A DNA stretch of 64,000 bases from Aporrectodea caliginosa (GCA_020284085.1 JACEVL010000155.1:763501-827500); one strand, 5' to 3'; numbered from the stretch's first letter, positions 44,501 through 55,757 are shown. The notes: a model not told the origin generated them from the letters alone. Made by a program: numbers and translations.

Positions 44501-47500
44501 TCCTGTTGCATACATACATACATATAAATATGTACATACATACATGCATACAGACCCACATACATCCCTACTGGTCCAGAGGCATGTCCAAATAGTAATT
44601 TAGTAGATATGCAGTTCATATTCAGTAAAATATTAGGGTATGAAATGCTAGCGGCTTCATTTTCTTAAGAAGGCAGATGGCCAATCCTAGCGTTCAATGT
44701 CCAATATTCAGTGTATGGTCAATGTACTTAATATAGCTTCGTTGATAATAATATGACAGAAGAAGCAGAAATCTTGAAACAGACATCTGACCTGGTTATG
44801 ACATGTTACAAATTGAAGCCATATGCTCCATATTGCTATATTTAACACTTTAACAATGAGCTGTATTGATTCACAGTCACTTTTAGTACTCTCTTGCCAT
44901 TAAAGTGCTAAAACATGGCTTTACTATATAATTCCACTTCAAACATATTAACATAAATATGCAATTAATATTAAAAATAATGAAACCCAAAAAGAATGAA
45001 AACCAGTGCATTCTATTGCTATCATAGCAAAATAATGTTAAAGTATTTAAACACTAAACATCTTAAATATCTAATAATTTCACCATACAACTAGTAGTAA
45101 GAAATAAATGTCACACTTAGTGCCTACATACGACTGTCTATACACAATTAAAATACTGTAAAATTAAATTATACATGAATATATTAGCCAATACTTTACC
45201 GTTATTCTACATGTACACTACATTAGGCTTCCTCAGATTATCCTCTGGTTATAGGATTCCACTGATTATTGGCTGCAGTAAACAATTACTTTAGCAAACA
45301 AGTAATAAATATATTTCCACACTGAAGCATAATCTAAATTTAATAAATACTAAGGCAAGAGATGACGTCTACACTCTACAGGTCTGCTGCAGTTTCAAGT
45401 AATGATGCCACTCAGTGTAGAATGATAAGGCTTTGTTGCTTCATTGTTGATCCTCGTTCCTCTGTGGAATGATAAGGCCGTTGCTCCTCGTTACTCTGTG
45501 GAATGATAAGGCCGTTGCTCCTCGTTCCTCTGTGGAATGATAAGGCCGTTGCTCTCCGTTCCTCTGTGGAATGATACGGCCGCTGCTCCTCGTTCCTCTG
45601 TAGAATGATAAGGCCGTTGCTCCTTGTTCCTCTGTGGAATGATAAGGCCGTTACTCCTCGTTCCTCTGTGGAATGATACGGCTGTTACTCCTCATTCCTC
45701 TGTGGAATCATATTAAGGCCGTTGCTCCTCGTTCCTCTGTGGAATGAAAAGGCTGTTACTCCTCGTTCCTCTGTGGAATGATAAGGCCGTTACTCCTCGC
45801 TCCTCTGTGGAATGATAAGGCCGTTGCTCCTCTTCAGGCTCACCGCCATAACAAAACACAACCATGACAGCATTATGTTGCTATATTGCGCATTTAGATA
45901 CAGACACACAAATTCATATGATAGAATTAAGGCACTGTTAGTCGCATATGAGGGCATATTATTACACACCATTTATCAAGTACATTGACTTGTGCACACA
46001 AAACACACAGACACACACACACATACTTACATCTATATAATTATCACACACATACTTACATCTATATATCAGAGGAACATCACCATAGGCGTAGCTACAC
46101 TCCTCTTGCTTTTATATATACTGGAACTTCTATTGACCAATGACCACAATGCCCAGGATTTTGCCAATGGTCTGTGAAGTTGCCTGCTCTTGAATTTCAG
46201 TCTTGCTACATGCCTGTATATCACCTAAATGTGAATATCACAATGACGATCAGACCTGAAGCCCACCAACCATGAATTTTTATGTTAACGTACAGGTCCA
46301 TGAGTGAGGGTGATCTGTTCTCACCACCTCATCTTGCCACCAGAAGTCCAGTCATTGTATATGCTTGCAAGTTAAAACAGACATTTCAATACCTGTGTAA
46401 CCTGGAGTGGATTTAAATACCCAACCTCAAGGTTGACAGCCTAGTATGCCAACGATTGACTATTCAAGCCAGAGGTCACTGTCGAAGGACCTTGAGCAAG
46501 TCCTTCACTTAACTGCTCAGAGCCAGCAATGTTCTGCTGTCTGGTCATGTGCGCACTTGTGAACTTTGAAAGGAGGGTAATATCAAATACAATTGTACTG
46601 TACCGTATTGTATTGACTACTGTGCACCCATTTGAATATAACCTAAGACATTAACACATACAAAAGTTATCTAAATGCATGTGAGGTAATAAATTTGCTA
46701 CTATTTTCATACTTTCAGTTAAACAAACCAAGATATCGATAGTTTAAAAGGTATGTCAAAACTGGCACATGCAGACATTCACTACTATTCAATAACATAA
46801 CTGCCAGCACCATAAAAACAGTCTTAGTCATACAGTTATTATCATTGTTAATAATATTAATAACTTCTACAGCGCCTGTATATAATGCACAAGACAACAA
46901 CCGAAGGCACACAAAAACCCATGTTGTCATCATATCAACATCCAGGTCGGTCTGTTGAGAGACAGCCTACGGTGGATAAACAATGTGAAAAAGTGAAGTT
47001 TTACGTTGATAGCAAAATGGATTTGTGACTGAGCAGAACGTGCCAAACACGAGAAAGGATCTTGCTGAAAAGTGATAAGACTGTTGAAATATGCACGATG
47101 GAAGTGGAACGAGAAGCAGAGGCAAGCAAGACTACGCTAGATAGATAGGCCTAATACTGATTAAATGAAGACATTTATTCGTACCGATCGCAGCCAAAAT
47201 GGCTGGCGTCAGGCACTGAATATATATTATATATATTTATATATACATAATTATATACGCATGCTATAATGTGCATATAGGGCCTACACTCACCTCTAAA
47301 GTCTTGTAACAAATGCTGACTTCTACTAGAACGATCCAAAACGGACAAATTACAACAACTGACCGTTTTATACTTGAAATTTTCAATGAAACCCCCAACA
47401 CAGGTTTCCTTGTTTGAAATTCCGCCATTTGTATTATTCAGCGATCTGATAGGCTGTAATTATAATAGAACGCAAGGGCAGCATTAAGGTCATCTCCGTC

Positions 47501-50213
47501 CATCGCCCTCTCCCCACACCCCTCCCGTGACCCTCTCCCCCATCCACCTTCTCGGCCTACAACGGTGGTGTCGCTTGTTTTCCGATTGAATCGACCGCTG
47601 CGCCTTAATTACCCCTCCAAACCTCCCACCACGACTCTGACACGCGGCCCGATTTCGACAAGTCTGCGCAATACGAGGGCCAATGCTGGTCCTTCATCTC
47701 ACTGTCGGCAAAGTCTGGGGCTCACCGTGTGCAAGACCAAGGCCCACAGAATTTTGCGACAGTCATAGAAAGCATGGCAAAGTAGAGGAACGGCCACACT
47801 AGGCCGACGCCTCGAGAAAGCCGACGGGTGCCGCCAGTGGCCCGCAGAGGGAGCGATGGGGGAAGGCTGTCTGGGTGGTGCGACGCAACATATCCTCGGA
47901 TCCCTTGCTTCTCAGCCATCCTGCAGTCACGGGCGTCAAGAGATCGACGACCATCAAAATCCTCGGCGTAACAATTGGAGAGAAACTGACAGTTACGGAA
48001 CATGTTGACAATTTTCAGAGTTGCTGTTCCTCATCCATGTACGCCCTTAAAACTCTACGAGGGCGTGGTATGCCAACACAGGCCCTACACGAGGTAACGC
48101 GAGCAACAACGATGGCGAGACTGATGTACGCGTCTCCGGCTGAGTCCGGCATGGTGGGGATTCCTGAGCGGAGGAGATCGTGATCGCTTGGAACGCTTAA
48201 CTCATCGACTTAGGCGAGCTGGGTTTCTGCCGCAGGAGGTCCCGACAGTTGAAAGCTTGGATAACCGAACTGACGACGCGCTGTTCAAGGCCATAATAAG
48301 CGAACCTAAACACGTTCTACGTCGAATGTACCATGAGCGACAGTACAGGAGTTCCGATACAATATGCGACTGGGGCCCCATCCCTTTGCCCTGCCAGCCA
48401 AGGGTATACTATAACAAGAACTTTTCACCACGCCAGATGTTCAAAAACATTTTGCTAGCCGCTCTCTGAAACCTCGCTTAGCGTCACTCTCAACACTATA
48501 ATCCAGTCCAATTTGCCCCATTAGAACTATATACCTATAGTGCTGAACAGTGCAGTATAGAGGCCTAAAGCTATAATAGTATAATAATATTATAACTGCT
48601 TAATCATTGATGTTACTTGCTGCGTTTTGCCGTTTTGACAGCAAGTTATGAAATTAACGAAAATACAATACAATACAGTATCCTGGGGTCTTGATCCTTC
48701 GATCTGTGTAATGATAGTCTCCCAGTATTCGCACTCCTTTAATGCCATAGACAGATGAGTAGCGCGAAACTGAAATGTTGTATATGGATTATTATGATAT
48801 TAAATATGTACAGATTCGGCAAAAATAGCAGAAACAGAAAATGCAACATGTGATAGGCCTATTTTGAAACCTCAAGCAATTGTAGCTTCTTCATGGTTAT
48901 TGGATAAAAGGCCGTTTGTTAAATTCATATGAAACTCATTTCAACTGGGTATAGGAAAATGCTCATGTTGGCAGTCATAAATATACACTATTTACCAACT
49001 GCTTTCTATTATAAACTGCTGGATGTTATGACTTAATTGTTTTAGATGAACCTGTCTTGAAATCTGTTTCTTTGTTTCTTCTGTATAGGCTGAGAAAATC
49101 AACACATTGTTGAAGGCTGCAAATGTCACAGTTGAGCCAATATGGCCAAGTATGTGCATGCTATTGATTTCCGTTTCACCTTTAGGCTTTTACTAGATAC
49201 TTAGGCTTTTACTAGATACTGACCAATATTTGTTTATTGCTTTGAACATTAACTTTGCACCTTTTAAGAACCTGTGATAGTTTGCTGACTAAATGCTTGG
49301 ATTCAACAATGATGTATTAACTATTAACCTGTCTATATATAATCAAATGCACAAATAAAATTTACACACCTACATGTAGGTGTAGACACAACTCAAAGCA
49401 CGGACCCATTATCCAAACATCGGTAGAGACTAAAGGTGCACAGAATAGGGGTCTTCCCCAAACCCGACTTCTCATGAGACAGTGATAAGACCAGTATTAT
49501 TTTTGTAGTGATAAAGAAAATAATTGGCTATTCGTTCACAAGAACTAAAATGAGAGCAAAAAAGACATTTTAAACTAAAGTTAGATAAATATGAATATAA
49601 AATGGTGTTGAAATAAAAATAAGAGCAATAAAGAAATTAGTTGTGTTTATCGATATTACAATATATACTGTTTAAAGATACCCTTTTAAAATAGGATTTG
49701 TTTTATGAACTATGTGTACAACATTTTATTTTAGGCATTCAATAATGTATTCCTTTCAAATGAAATGTCTCTGTGATCTCATCTGAAAACCGATTTGCGT
49801 TTCAGCTCTGTTTGCTCGGGCTTTGACAACCATCAACGTCCACGACCTCATCTCAAAAGTTGGAAGTGCCGCGGTTGCTCCCGCTGCAGTTGATGCCCCG
49901 GCTGCAGCACAGGCGGCACCAGCACCAGCTGCTGAGGCAAAGAAAGTAGAGAAGAAGGAGGAGAAGAAGGAAGAGTCTGAAGATGAGGATGAAGATATGG
50001 GACTTGGTAATGCCTGCTTTCTGTTGGCTCTTCATTTTGTGATGGGTAGTTTGCAGGGATGGGCAAATTAGGCTACTCTTAGAAATGTAATTGAATTACA
50101 AATTGCAAATTAGGCTACATGTACAAATTACGTGATTTCAAGTAATTTCAATTACGTAATTTCAATTACTGCCATCCTAATCCTTAGTATTTTTGACAGG
50201 GATATGCAGTAGC

Positions 50214-50279
<66 letters not shown>

Positions 50280-51726
50280 GACGATTTCTATAGCGCCGTA
50301 GCACAGCCGAGGCCGAAGGAAAGGGCGCTGTACATGAGTATAGACAGTTGATATTAAATGTTACTGTCGTTGGATCAGGAAAAGCCCAAAACGGCCCGTC
50401 AGTTATTAGTGCAGCTACTATCTGAGCGCTTCTGACGCTCGCTTCAAGATGTGCATATGTGCCAACAACGTCCCAATTTCTCACAAAAGGCATGAATTCA
50501 CCCATTGTAAAGATTCTGCTGATCATATTGCAAGCCTTGATCTATGGCAGCAGTGAGTGGATGATAGTGGATGATAGACTGGCACCAGCTAGACTATATA
50601 TGCTCTACCTTAGCAGACATACTTTCTACCACCTCTTTGGGGTCGTCCATAAAGGACGTCCGCAAAAAAGACCTACTTTAGACCCCTCCCACCCCTTGTC
50701 CGCATTTGTCCACGTTTGACCTTACCCCCACCCCTTTGCGGACGTCCGCACGCCAAAAAACCAAAACCAATGAACAAAATAAAACGCTTAGGCTACATCG
50801 TGAATAATGTCGTTAATAAACTACTAGTTTTATCTTTACTTAAAAGCATTTTATTTAAAATGTTTATCACCTAAGTCCATTTTATCGGAAACATACTGAC
50901 CATGCAGAATAACCTTTAACCTTTCATGGCTGCGCACAGAGGTAGAGAGTGGGAGTGGGTCCCGTTATGCTGCAGAGTCCACTAGTCTAGCTACTGTTTG
51001 TGGGGTAGTCCTTAGACTATTTAAATGTTTATTCAGCCGTCCCAGACTGCAGCAGAACATTGCAAATTGCGAACCACTGCAACACAGAACATAATTACCT
51101 GAAGTAGTACCATCTAACCAAGAGCCCTTGTGGCCACGTTCTATACTCTAACCTCAAGACTGTTTGTTTAGCCGGGGCTGGGACAGGAGTATCTTGAAGT
51201 GGCACTATATAAATATCTGAAATGAATGAATTAACCTAGTGACTGAAGTTGGTATAGTTAGTGATTTTAACGGCGCAGGTTTAACACGGCTCAGGTTGTA
51301 CTGAAACAACTATGTACCATATTTAGGTGAGGACGTCCGCACTGGTCATAACCCCTCCTCCCTTGTCCGCATTTCGATTACCTCCCTCTCCTCCCTCATT
51401 GCGGACGTCCTTTATGGATGCTCCCTTTCATGATCACTGGTATTGAAAAGGACTTTAGGAATTCAATGATGTAAGCCATCTACTAACTTAAACTAGGAAG
51501 ACAATGCAGCTCGTCATTGAAGTGTTAAGTTACAGTATATTGTTGCATTATTTTTGTAGTTATACGTCTATGTTGCTATTGGACCTGGGAATAGTTATTT
51601 TAGTTGAGGTCAGCATAAGGTATATTTACTCTCACCAGGTGGACTGTTGTTTTTCATTAGGCCTACATTGGTTCATGTATTGTATATTATTTATTGTCTT
51701 TGTCTTTTTCAGATCTGTTTGGCTAA
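41524..51726 (+). CDS. RPLP1: 60S acidic ribosomal protein P1
   Basis: Four exons: 41524-41595, 49089-49149, 49806-50006, 51713-51726 (stop 51724-51726); 348 nt, 115 aa. P1 forms heterodimers with P2 on P0 to make the lateral stalk of the large ribosomal subunit, which recruits elongation-factor GTPases. Exon 1 gives NELACTYSALILADDNVPIT, exon 2 AEKINTLLKAANVTVEPIWP, exon 3 LFARALTTINVHDLISKVG, an Ala/Pro hinge and an acidic run, and exon 4 the terminal residues so that the protein ends EDEDEDMGLDLFG. That C-terminus is the shared P-protein tail, here with Leu and a final Gly instead of MGFGLFD. All junctions are GT-AG and phases agree. Intron 1 is 7.5 kb, long for a ribosomal protein gene, and full of LINE, SINE and minisatellite sequence. 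The start codon is the only ATG fitting the family N-terminus. Confidence 0.96.
42100..42745 (+). mobile_element. LINE reverse-transcriptase fragment in RPLP1 intron 1
   Basis: Reads DYTKAFDSIRHAAITEALSR (RT palm, 42246 onward), then NASVVQGSVLGPSEYITG, PKYADDSYLLIGS and NLHINHAKTRT. A 110-bp direct tandem duplication (42391-42610) shifts the frame, so it cannot be functional. Confidence 0.88.
42391..42610 (+). repeat. 110-bp tandem duplication inside the LINE
   Basis: 42391-42500 and 42501-42610 are near-identical (for example GTCCTTTGTTGCGACCGTCA at both starts), differing at about eight positions. The length is not a multiple of three. Confidence 0.92.
42746..43086. other. GC-rich stretch in RPLP1 intron 1
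   Basis: A GC-rich block (for example GGGCGGACCCCTGCGGGGCC) between a LINE fragment and a minisatellite. Unlike the AT-rich surroundings; probably part of another retroelement, but I see no recognisable domain. Confidence 0.4.
43087..43262. repeat. ~45-bp minisatellite (4 units)
   Basis: Tandem units around CCTACGATTGTGCACACAGT and TTGCCCACACTATATCACAG. Unit starts are spaced 45, 45 and 43 bp. Confidence 0.85.
43263..45403. other. AT-rich part of RPLP1 intron 1
   Basis: Mostly AT-rich intronic DNA with no gene. A diverged copy of the tRNA-Asp-like SINE lies at 44085-44315 (GAGATTTCTGCTTCTCTTGT, GGGACTGCTCTTCTTCTTCT). A short CATA-rich tract is at 44510-44560. Confidence 0.6.
45404..45835. 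repeat. 34-bp minisatellite (about 12 units)
   Basis: Units of GTTCCTCTGTGGAATGATAA then GGCCGTTGCTCCTC repeat with an exact 34-bp period at the start of the array. Individual units vary at a few positions (GGCCGC, GGCTGTTAC). It lies in RPLP1 intron 1. Confidence 0.93.
45836..47130. other. Intronic DNA with a SINE relic
   Basis: No gene seen. An AC-rich tract is at 46000-46030, and a SINE body fragment (GAGCAAGTCCTTCACTTAAC) is near 46492. Confidence 0.5.
47131..47220 (+). mobile_element. LINE C-terminal end fragment
   Basis: TTATTCGTACCGATCGCAGC and AAATGGCTGGCGTCAG match the text at 53655-53703, where the frame reads RRKWRSFIRIHRRQMAGVRN and stops, the end of an RTE-like ORF. Truncated relic. 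Confidence 0.6.
47560..48470 (+). mobile_element. LINE ORF2 C-terminal fragment in RPLP1 intron 1
   Basis: It reads KRSTTIKILGVTIGEKLTV, YALKTLRGRGMPTQALHEVT and TTMARLMYASPAES; then after a frameshift LERLTHRLRRAGFLPQEV, DDALFKAIISEPKHVLRRMY and a terminal RQMFKNILLAAL with stop at 48467-48469. This is the C-terminus of the CR1-like family also seen at 18262, 24345, 39945 and 52657. Confidence 0.85.
50217..50350 (-). mobile_element. (AAT)n tract abutting a SINE/LINE tail
   Basis: About 20 AAT/ATA triplets (50217-50279) are followed by GACGATTTCTATAGCGCCGT and AAAGGGCGCTGTACATGAG. Read on the minus strand this is a retroposon tail with a 3' (ATT)n end. It lies in RPLP1 intron 3. Confidence 0.65.
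50639..51427. mobile_element. Inverted-repeat DNA element (GTCCATAAAGGACGTCCGC ends)
   Basis: Left end GGGGTCGTCCATAAAGGACG (then TCCGCA) is mirrored by TGCGGACGTCCTTTATGGAT near 51425; both ends continue into CCCCTCC-rich text. A SINE/LINE tail (51127-51235) is inserted inside. A similar terminus, CATCCTTTATGGATGTCCTC, is in CHMP2B intron 6 near 35128. No clear target duplication. Confidence 0.7.
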
Positions 51727-51831
51727 ACTCAAGATGCAGCACAATGTCAATTGTCATGTCTCTCATGCAGAGTACGGACTAGGACTTTGTTTAGTAACTG
51801 TGTCACAAACTTCAGTTTTCTCTTAATATTC

Positions 51832-51837
51832 AATAAA
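51832..51837 (+). other. RPLP1 polyadenylation signal
   Basis: AATAAA occurs 106 bp after the RPLP1 stop codon (TATTCAATAAAGCT), consistent with the short 3' UTR usual for this gene. Confidence 0.8.
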
Positions 51838-52077
51838 GCTAAAACTGAGAAGTGTGATTGAATTCTCATTATTTACGAGGTATTGCCAGGAAAGGAAGAT
51901 GTTTATGCTTGTCCAATGCAAAATACGGTTATTTGCCTAAACAAATTTCACATTTTCAAAGTAACGTTTTTTACGGAGCTCATTCGTGTTCATGCAACAG
52001 AATTTAACAGCCAATCACTTGTGAGTGAATTAATTTGAGTTATAATTATCTTACATTGACATTCAATCAGTGGCGTA

Positions 52078-52361
52078 ACTAGGGGTTCCGTGCGCCCGGG
52101 GGCAAGAATTTCCTGAAATTTTTTTTCTTAGTTTTGCTTTTCCGTCTTTTTCCATGAGAAAGTGGTTAAATTGTCAGAAGCCTCATTTTGCACCCCCCCC
52201 TGCGCCCGCGCCCCTGCCAGACTCATGCATAATAGTTACTTTTTGTACCTTTTTTTACCTATTCTTGCCTGATTTCTTTTTTAAATTTCGAAAGCCTAAT
52301 TTTGCGCCCCCTGTCCTGCGCCCGGGGACGGCCGCCCCCTACCCCCCTCGTTACGCCACTG
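52078..52361. mobile_element. hAT MITE, CAGTGGCGTAACTAGG family, second copy
   Basis: Ends CAGTGGCGTAACTAGG and CTCGTTACGCCACTG; interior closely parallels the copy at 32298. Flanking octamers CATTCAAT and AACGTACC do not match, so the target duplication is lost or one flank was rearranged. Confidence 0.85.
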
Positions 52362-52381
52362 AACGTACCGACATACAGTAG

Positions 52382-53586
52382 GCCTATAGCAAACCTGTGT
52401 AACTTCTGCGACCTAACGTGAAATGATTCAACTAGATGATGCAGGCACAGGCAGTGACGATGATGACGAGGAAAAAGACACATCTGTCGAGAGGACAGTG
52501 GATTGAAAGCAGTTATGTTAAGCCATTACGTGTGATATGGCAACTTTCAGGCTATCCCACGCTCACCAGCTTGTACAAAATCCTGGTCTCCCTTAAGGTG
52601 ACCAGCTGCTCATTCCGCATTGTGAAAAATCGACTGAGATCAACCATGGTTGACGACTGGTCATGGTGGGGCTATGCAACCGCCGAAGACAGAGGAAGAA
52701 TAGAACAGCAGATAGCCAGGATGAAGCGCAGAGGCCTTATTGGCCCTGACGCTCCCACCGCTGCGGAGCTGGCGGATTCAGCTGATGGCCGATTATTCGC
52801 GGCTATTAACGCAAATGAAAGCCATGTTCTGCCGTCTGCGTGGACTCTTTCCTCCAAGCCGCCCCCACCTCCGCTATGAGCTAAGACCGAGGCCACACGG
52901 TTTCCTCCTCCCAACCAAGGACGATCGAAATTTCATATCACGTGTATTATTTAAAAACATCTACTAAATACATTATCTCCGGTCTATACCATATTGGTTA
53001 CCCTAACTATCATTGCCACCAGCCTATAATTCTTCCTTAGTTAGAGCAGAGATAATATTTGCTATCTCAACCCGTTTAATAACTAACTGTCAGAGCTTAG
53101 ACAATTTTTCCATCTGTTACCTGTAACAAGTTGCGACCTGTCAGCTTGGTGTGAATAAACGAAATTGATTGATTGATTGATTGGTTTGCACCACTGACAG
53201 TATTAACCTGTGAATGAGAATATATAATCTATCACAAAAACTGGACGAAATTGTTGATCGCTTGGCTACGCACTCTGCTGCTCTGAAGAAGTACCTCTTG
53301 TAAATTTTAGTGCAGTTTATGTTAGTATTGTCTGGCCGCTCTGTGGGTATGCCTCTGTCTGCGTACGAGCCATCATATTTTATAATGCATAAATGTCGCT
53401 TGATTAGTCAACTAAAATTTGAAGAATCTAACAGTAAATTTGATTTTCAACTTTCGATAATCGAGATTTTCTCTTGTGTCGACAGTCGACCAATCGTCTG
53501 TCTGGGGCCGTCGTCGTGGGTGGGGGGGGGAATCTGATGATACGAGGGGGAAATGCTTCATAGGCGTAAGGGGATGGATGCCCCTG
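52382..53586 (+). mobile_element. Second copy of the 1.2-kb hAT, split by a LINE
   Basis: Homologous to the right two-thirds of the hAT at 21422-22622 (TCAGGCTATCCCACGCTCAC, TCACCAGCTTGTACAAAATC) and ends in GGATGGATGCCCCTG. Its left terminus is missing. The homology breaks off after GACGACTGG at about 52656 and resumes with TTTGCACCACTGACAG at 53187; the gap is a LINE. Confidence 0.85.
52657..53185 (+). mobile_element. 5'-truncated LINE inserted in the hAT copy
   Basis: Begins in coding sequence: WWGYATAEDRGRIEQQIARM, ADSADGRLFAAINANESHVL; then, one frame off, YELRPRPHGFLLPTKDDRNF and ISRVLFKNIY with a stop near 52966. A ~200-bp 3' UTR ends AATAAACG and (GATT)n. Confidence 0.88.
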
Positions 53587-53745
53587 TATGAGGATACAAC
53601 ATCACTTTCACTGACACTAAGGGAAACAATGGACTTGATAAATGACCGAAGAAAATGGAGATCATTTATTCGTATCCATCGCCGCCAAATGGCTGGCGTC
53701 AGAAACTGATGATTATGATGATGATGATGGTGGTGGTGGTGATGA
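53587..53745 (+). mobile_element. RTE-like LINE 3' end
   Basis: The frame LINDRRKWRSFIRIHRRQMA ending GVRN and stop (53707-53709) is followed by a (GATGAT)n tail. This is the terminal ORF motif of an endonuclease-RT LINE distinct from the CR1-like family. Confidence 0.7.
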
Positions 53746-53889
53746 TGATGATCCAATGCAGATACATGGCGATAGGCTTCTGACAATTTCAATATTATGA
53801 TGTACAAACATAATGTCAAACAATAAAATGGCAAAAATTAGGCCCTACAACCAAAGCTGACAGGTCACTTAAAAGGCATTTCACACATT

Positions 53890-54570
53890 TCATTCATTCA
53901 TTCATTCATTACTAGAATTTGTATAGCGCCTCTTCAAGGGAACTACTCAGAGGCGCTCCCAACCCAAGCGCGGCCAAATAGGATCATTTTTAGTTGAGAG
54001 AGGAACAGTGTTTAATCTAGACGTCTCTGGGGGGGTAAAGTTCCCCCCCAGGATCGAGTTTTCCCCCCAGAAAAATTAAAGAGATGAAATTTTAGCCCCA
54101 AGAAAAATTAAAGACATGTAATTTTGTAGAATATTGTGTTGGAAAACTCTCGATACTACCCCCCCTCGAAGATATTGGTGGAAAATGGCTGTTACTACCC
54201 CCCTCGAAATAAAATCCTTGGAAAACTCTCGTTACTACCCCCTCGAAAATAAATATTGGTGGAAAATGGCTGTTACTACCCCCCCTCGAAAATTCCTGGA
54301 AAATTTTGAGATCTTGTTCTTGGAAATACTCGTTACTACCCCCCCCGGTCGTCAACTTTTACAATAAGCTGGATACCCCCAGAACCCTCAATTCCCCCCC
54401 GACAGCAAGGGGACTAGATTAAACACTGAGAGAGGAATGACTGAGAAGGGGTTCTAGGAAGGGAGCGGAGTGTCAGAGGGAGGCCATTCCATGTTGAGGG
54501 GCCAATCACAGAGAAAGCACGGCTCTGCCTGGTGGAGGTACGAGCAAAAGGGAACAGAGAGCAGATGATT
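53890..54570 (-). mobile_element. LINE 3' end interrupted by a DNA transposon
   Basis: On the minus strand it encodes FSVIGPSTWNGLPLTLRSL and carries the GAGCGCCTCTGAGTAGTTCC and GAGGCGCTATACAAATTC tail with (GAAT)n at 53890. Compared with the intact copy at 27610-27815 it is interrupted exactly at 54006-54428. Confidence 0.85.
54006..54428. mobile_element. Non-autonomous DNA transposon with 9-bp duplication
   Basis: Terminal inverted repeat CAGTGTTTAATCTAG / CTAGATTAAACACTG, flanked by the exact 9-bp repeat AGAGAGGAA (53997-54005 and 54429-54437). The interior is a minisatellite of units such as GGAAAACTCTCGTTACTACC followed by CCCCTCGAA, some alternating with GTGGAAAATGGCTGTTACTA. No coding sequence. 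A 9-bp duplication is unlike hAT (8 bp) and fits Mutator-like elements better. Confidence 0.88.
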
Positions 54571-54583
54571 TCACATGTATTGA

Positions 54584-55318
54584 CTCTCCCTTCCTCCCTA
54601 CCCTCCATTTCGCTCCCATCCTCCCTACCCTCCATTTCGCTCTCTTCCTTCCTACCCTCCATTTCGCCCTCTTCCTCCCTATACCCTCCATTTTGCTCTC
54701 TTCCTTCCTACCCTCCATTTCGCTCTCTTCCTCCCTTTCCTCCATTTCGCTCTCTTCCTCCCTTTCCTCCATGTTGCTCTCTTCCTTCCTACCCTCCATT
54801 TCGCTCTCTTCCTCCCTTTCCTCCATTTCGCTCCCTTCCTCTCTACCCTCCATTTCGCTCCCATCCTCCCTACCCTCCATTTCGCTCTCTTCCTTCCTAC
54901 CTCCATTTCGCCCTCTTCCTCCCTATACCCTCCATTTTGCTCTCTTCCTTCCTACCCTCCATTTCGCTCTCTTCCTCCTTTTCCTCCATTTCGCTCTCTT
55001 CCTCCCTTTCCTCCATTTTGCTCTCTTCCTTCCTACCCTCCATTTCGCTCTCTTCCTCCCTTTCCTCCATTTCGCTCCCTTCCTCTCTACCCTCCATTTC
55101 GCTCCCATCCTCCATACCCTCCATTTCGCTCTCTTCCTTCCTACCCTCCATTTCGCTCTCTTCCTCCCTTTCCTCCATTTCGCCCTCTTCCTCCCTACCC
55201 TCCATTTCGCTCTCTTCCTTCCTACCCTCCATTTCGCCCTCTTCCTTCCTACCCTCCAATTCGCTCTCTTCCTCCCTTTCCTACATTTCACTCTCTTCCA
55301 CCCTACCCTCCATTTCGC
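54584..55318. repeat. 27-bp pyrimidine-rich minisatellite (about 27 units)
   Basis: Units of CTCTCTTCCTCCCTACCCTC then CATTTCG, mostly 27 bp and with some 26-28-bp variants. Because 27 is a multiple of three, long repetitive reading frames open on both strands (Ser/Pro/Phe-rich on plus, EEREEESEMEGR-like and KRAKWR-like on minus). These are almost certainly not genes. Confidence 0.95.
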
Positions 55319-55584
55319 CCTGCTGCTCGACGATTGTCGCAATAGTTTCGCCAGTGGCGTCACGAGATGGGTTGAAAGCTGTAAATTGTACTTTTACCAC
55401 AATGCATTCTGAGAACGTTGGTTGTTTCCGCCATAAACTTTGATAAGCAGACCGATATCTGGTCAGTGCTACTGATGTCTGCGCTCATATCAAACAATAT
55501 AGTGTAGAACTTGCCCCCACGACATTCTGCGACAATACTGTCTCGAGTTTATTGACCACGTACACAGGTGGATCAGCTCATTTT

Positions 55585-55749
55585 CATGAACGTAACTAGC
55601 GTTGGGCTTGGGGGCTTAAGCCCCCCCCAAACGAAGCTGAAGCCCCCAAATAAATCAAACCGCCAGGCTTCACTATAGGCTCGGGCTACCGCATTCGCCA
55701 TGTTCTAGGCTTAAAGCCCCCCCAACGAAAAGTCCTAGTTACGCCACTG
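55585..55749. mobile_element. Short hAT MITE (165 bp)
   Basis: Ends CATGAACGTAACTAG and CTAGTTACGCCACTG, a decayed version of the CAGTGGCGTAACTAG terminus, flanked by the exact 8-bp duplication CTCATTTT (55577-55584 and 55750-55757). GGGGGCTTAAGCCCCC palindromic text lies inside. Confidence 0.85.
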
Positions 55750-55757
55750 CTCATTTT

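Noticed and set aside
45404..45835. Regular 34-bp direct repeats resembling a CRISPR array
   Set aside because: Repeats are contiguous with no unique spacers, and the genome is animal; it is a minisatellite.
50056..50175. Possible short hAT MITE (CAGGGATGGGCAAATTA left end)
   Set aside because: GTAATTGAAATTACG words are suggestive, but the right end is poor and no target duplication is visible.
18262..53185. Reverse-transcriptase frames as possible live retrotransposons
   Set aside because: Every copy is 5'-truncated and has stops or frameshifts; none has an endonuclease domain.
54532..55443. 303-codon Ser/Pro-rich and Glu/Lys/Arg-rich open frames
   Set aside because: The 27-bp tandem repeat keeps its phase on both strands; repetitive composition and no domain.
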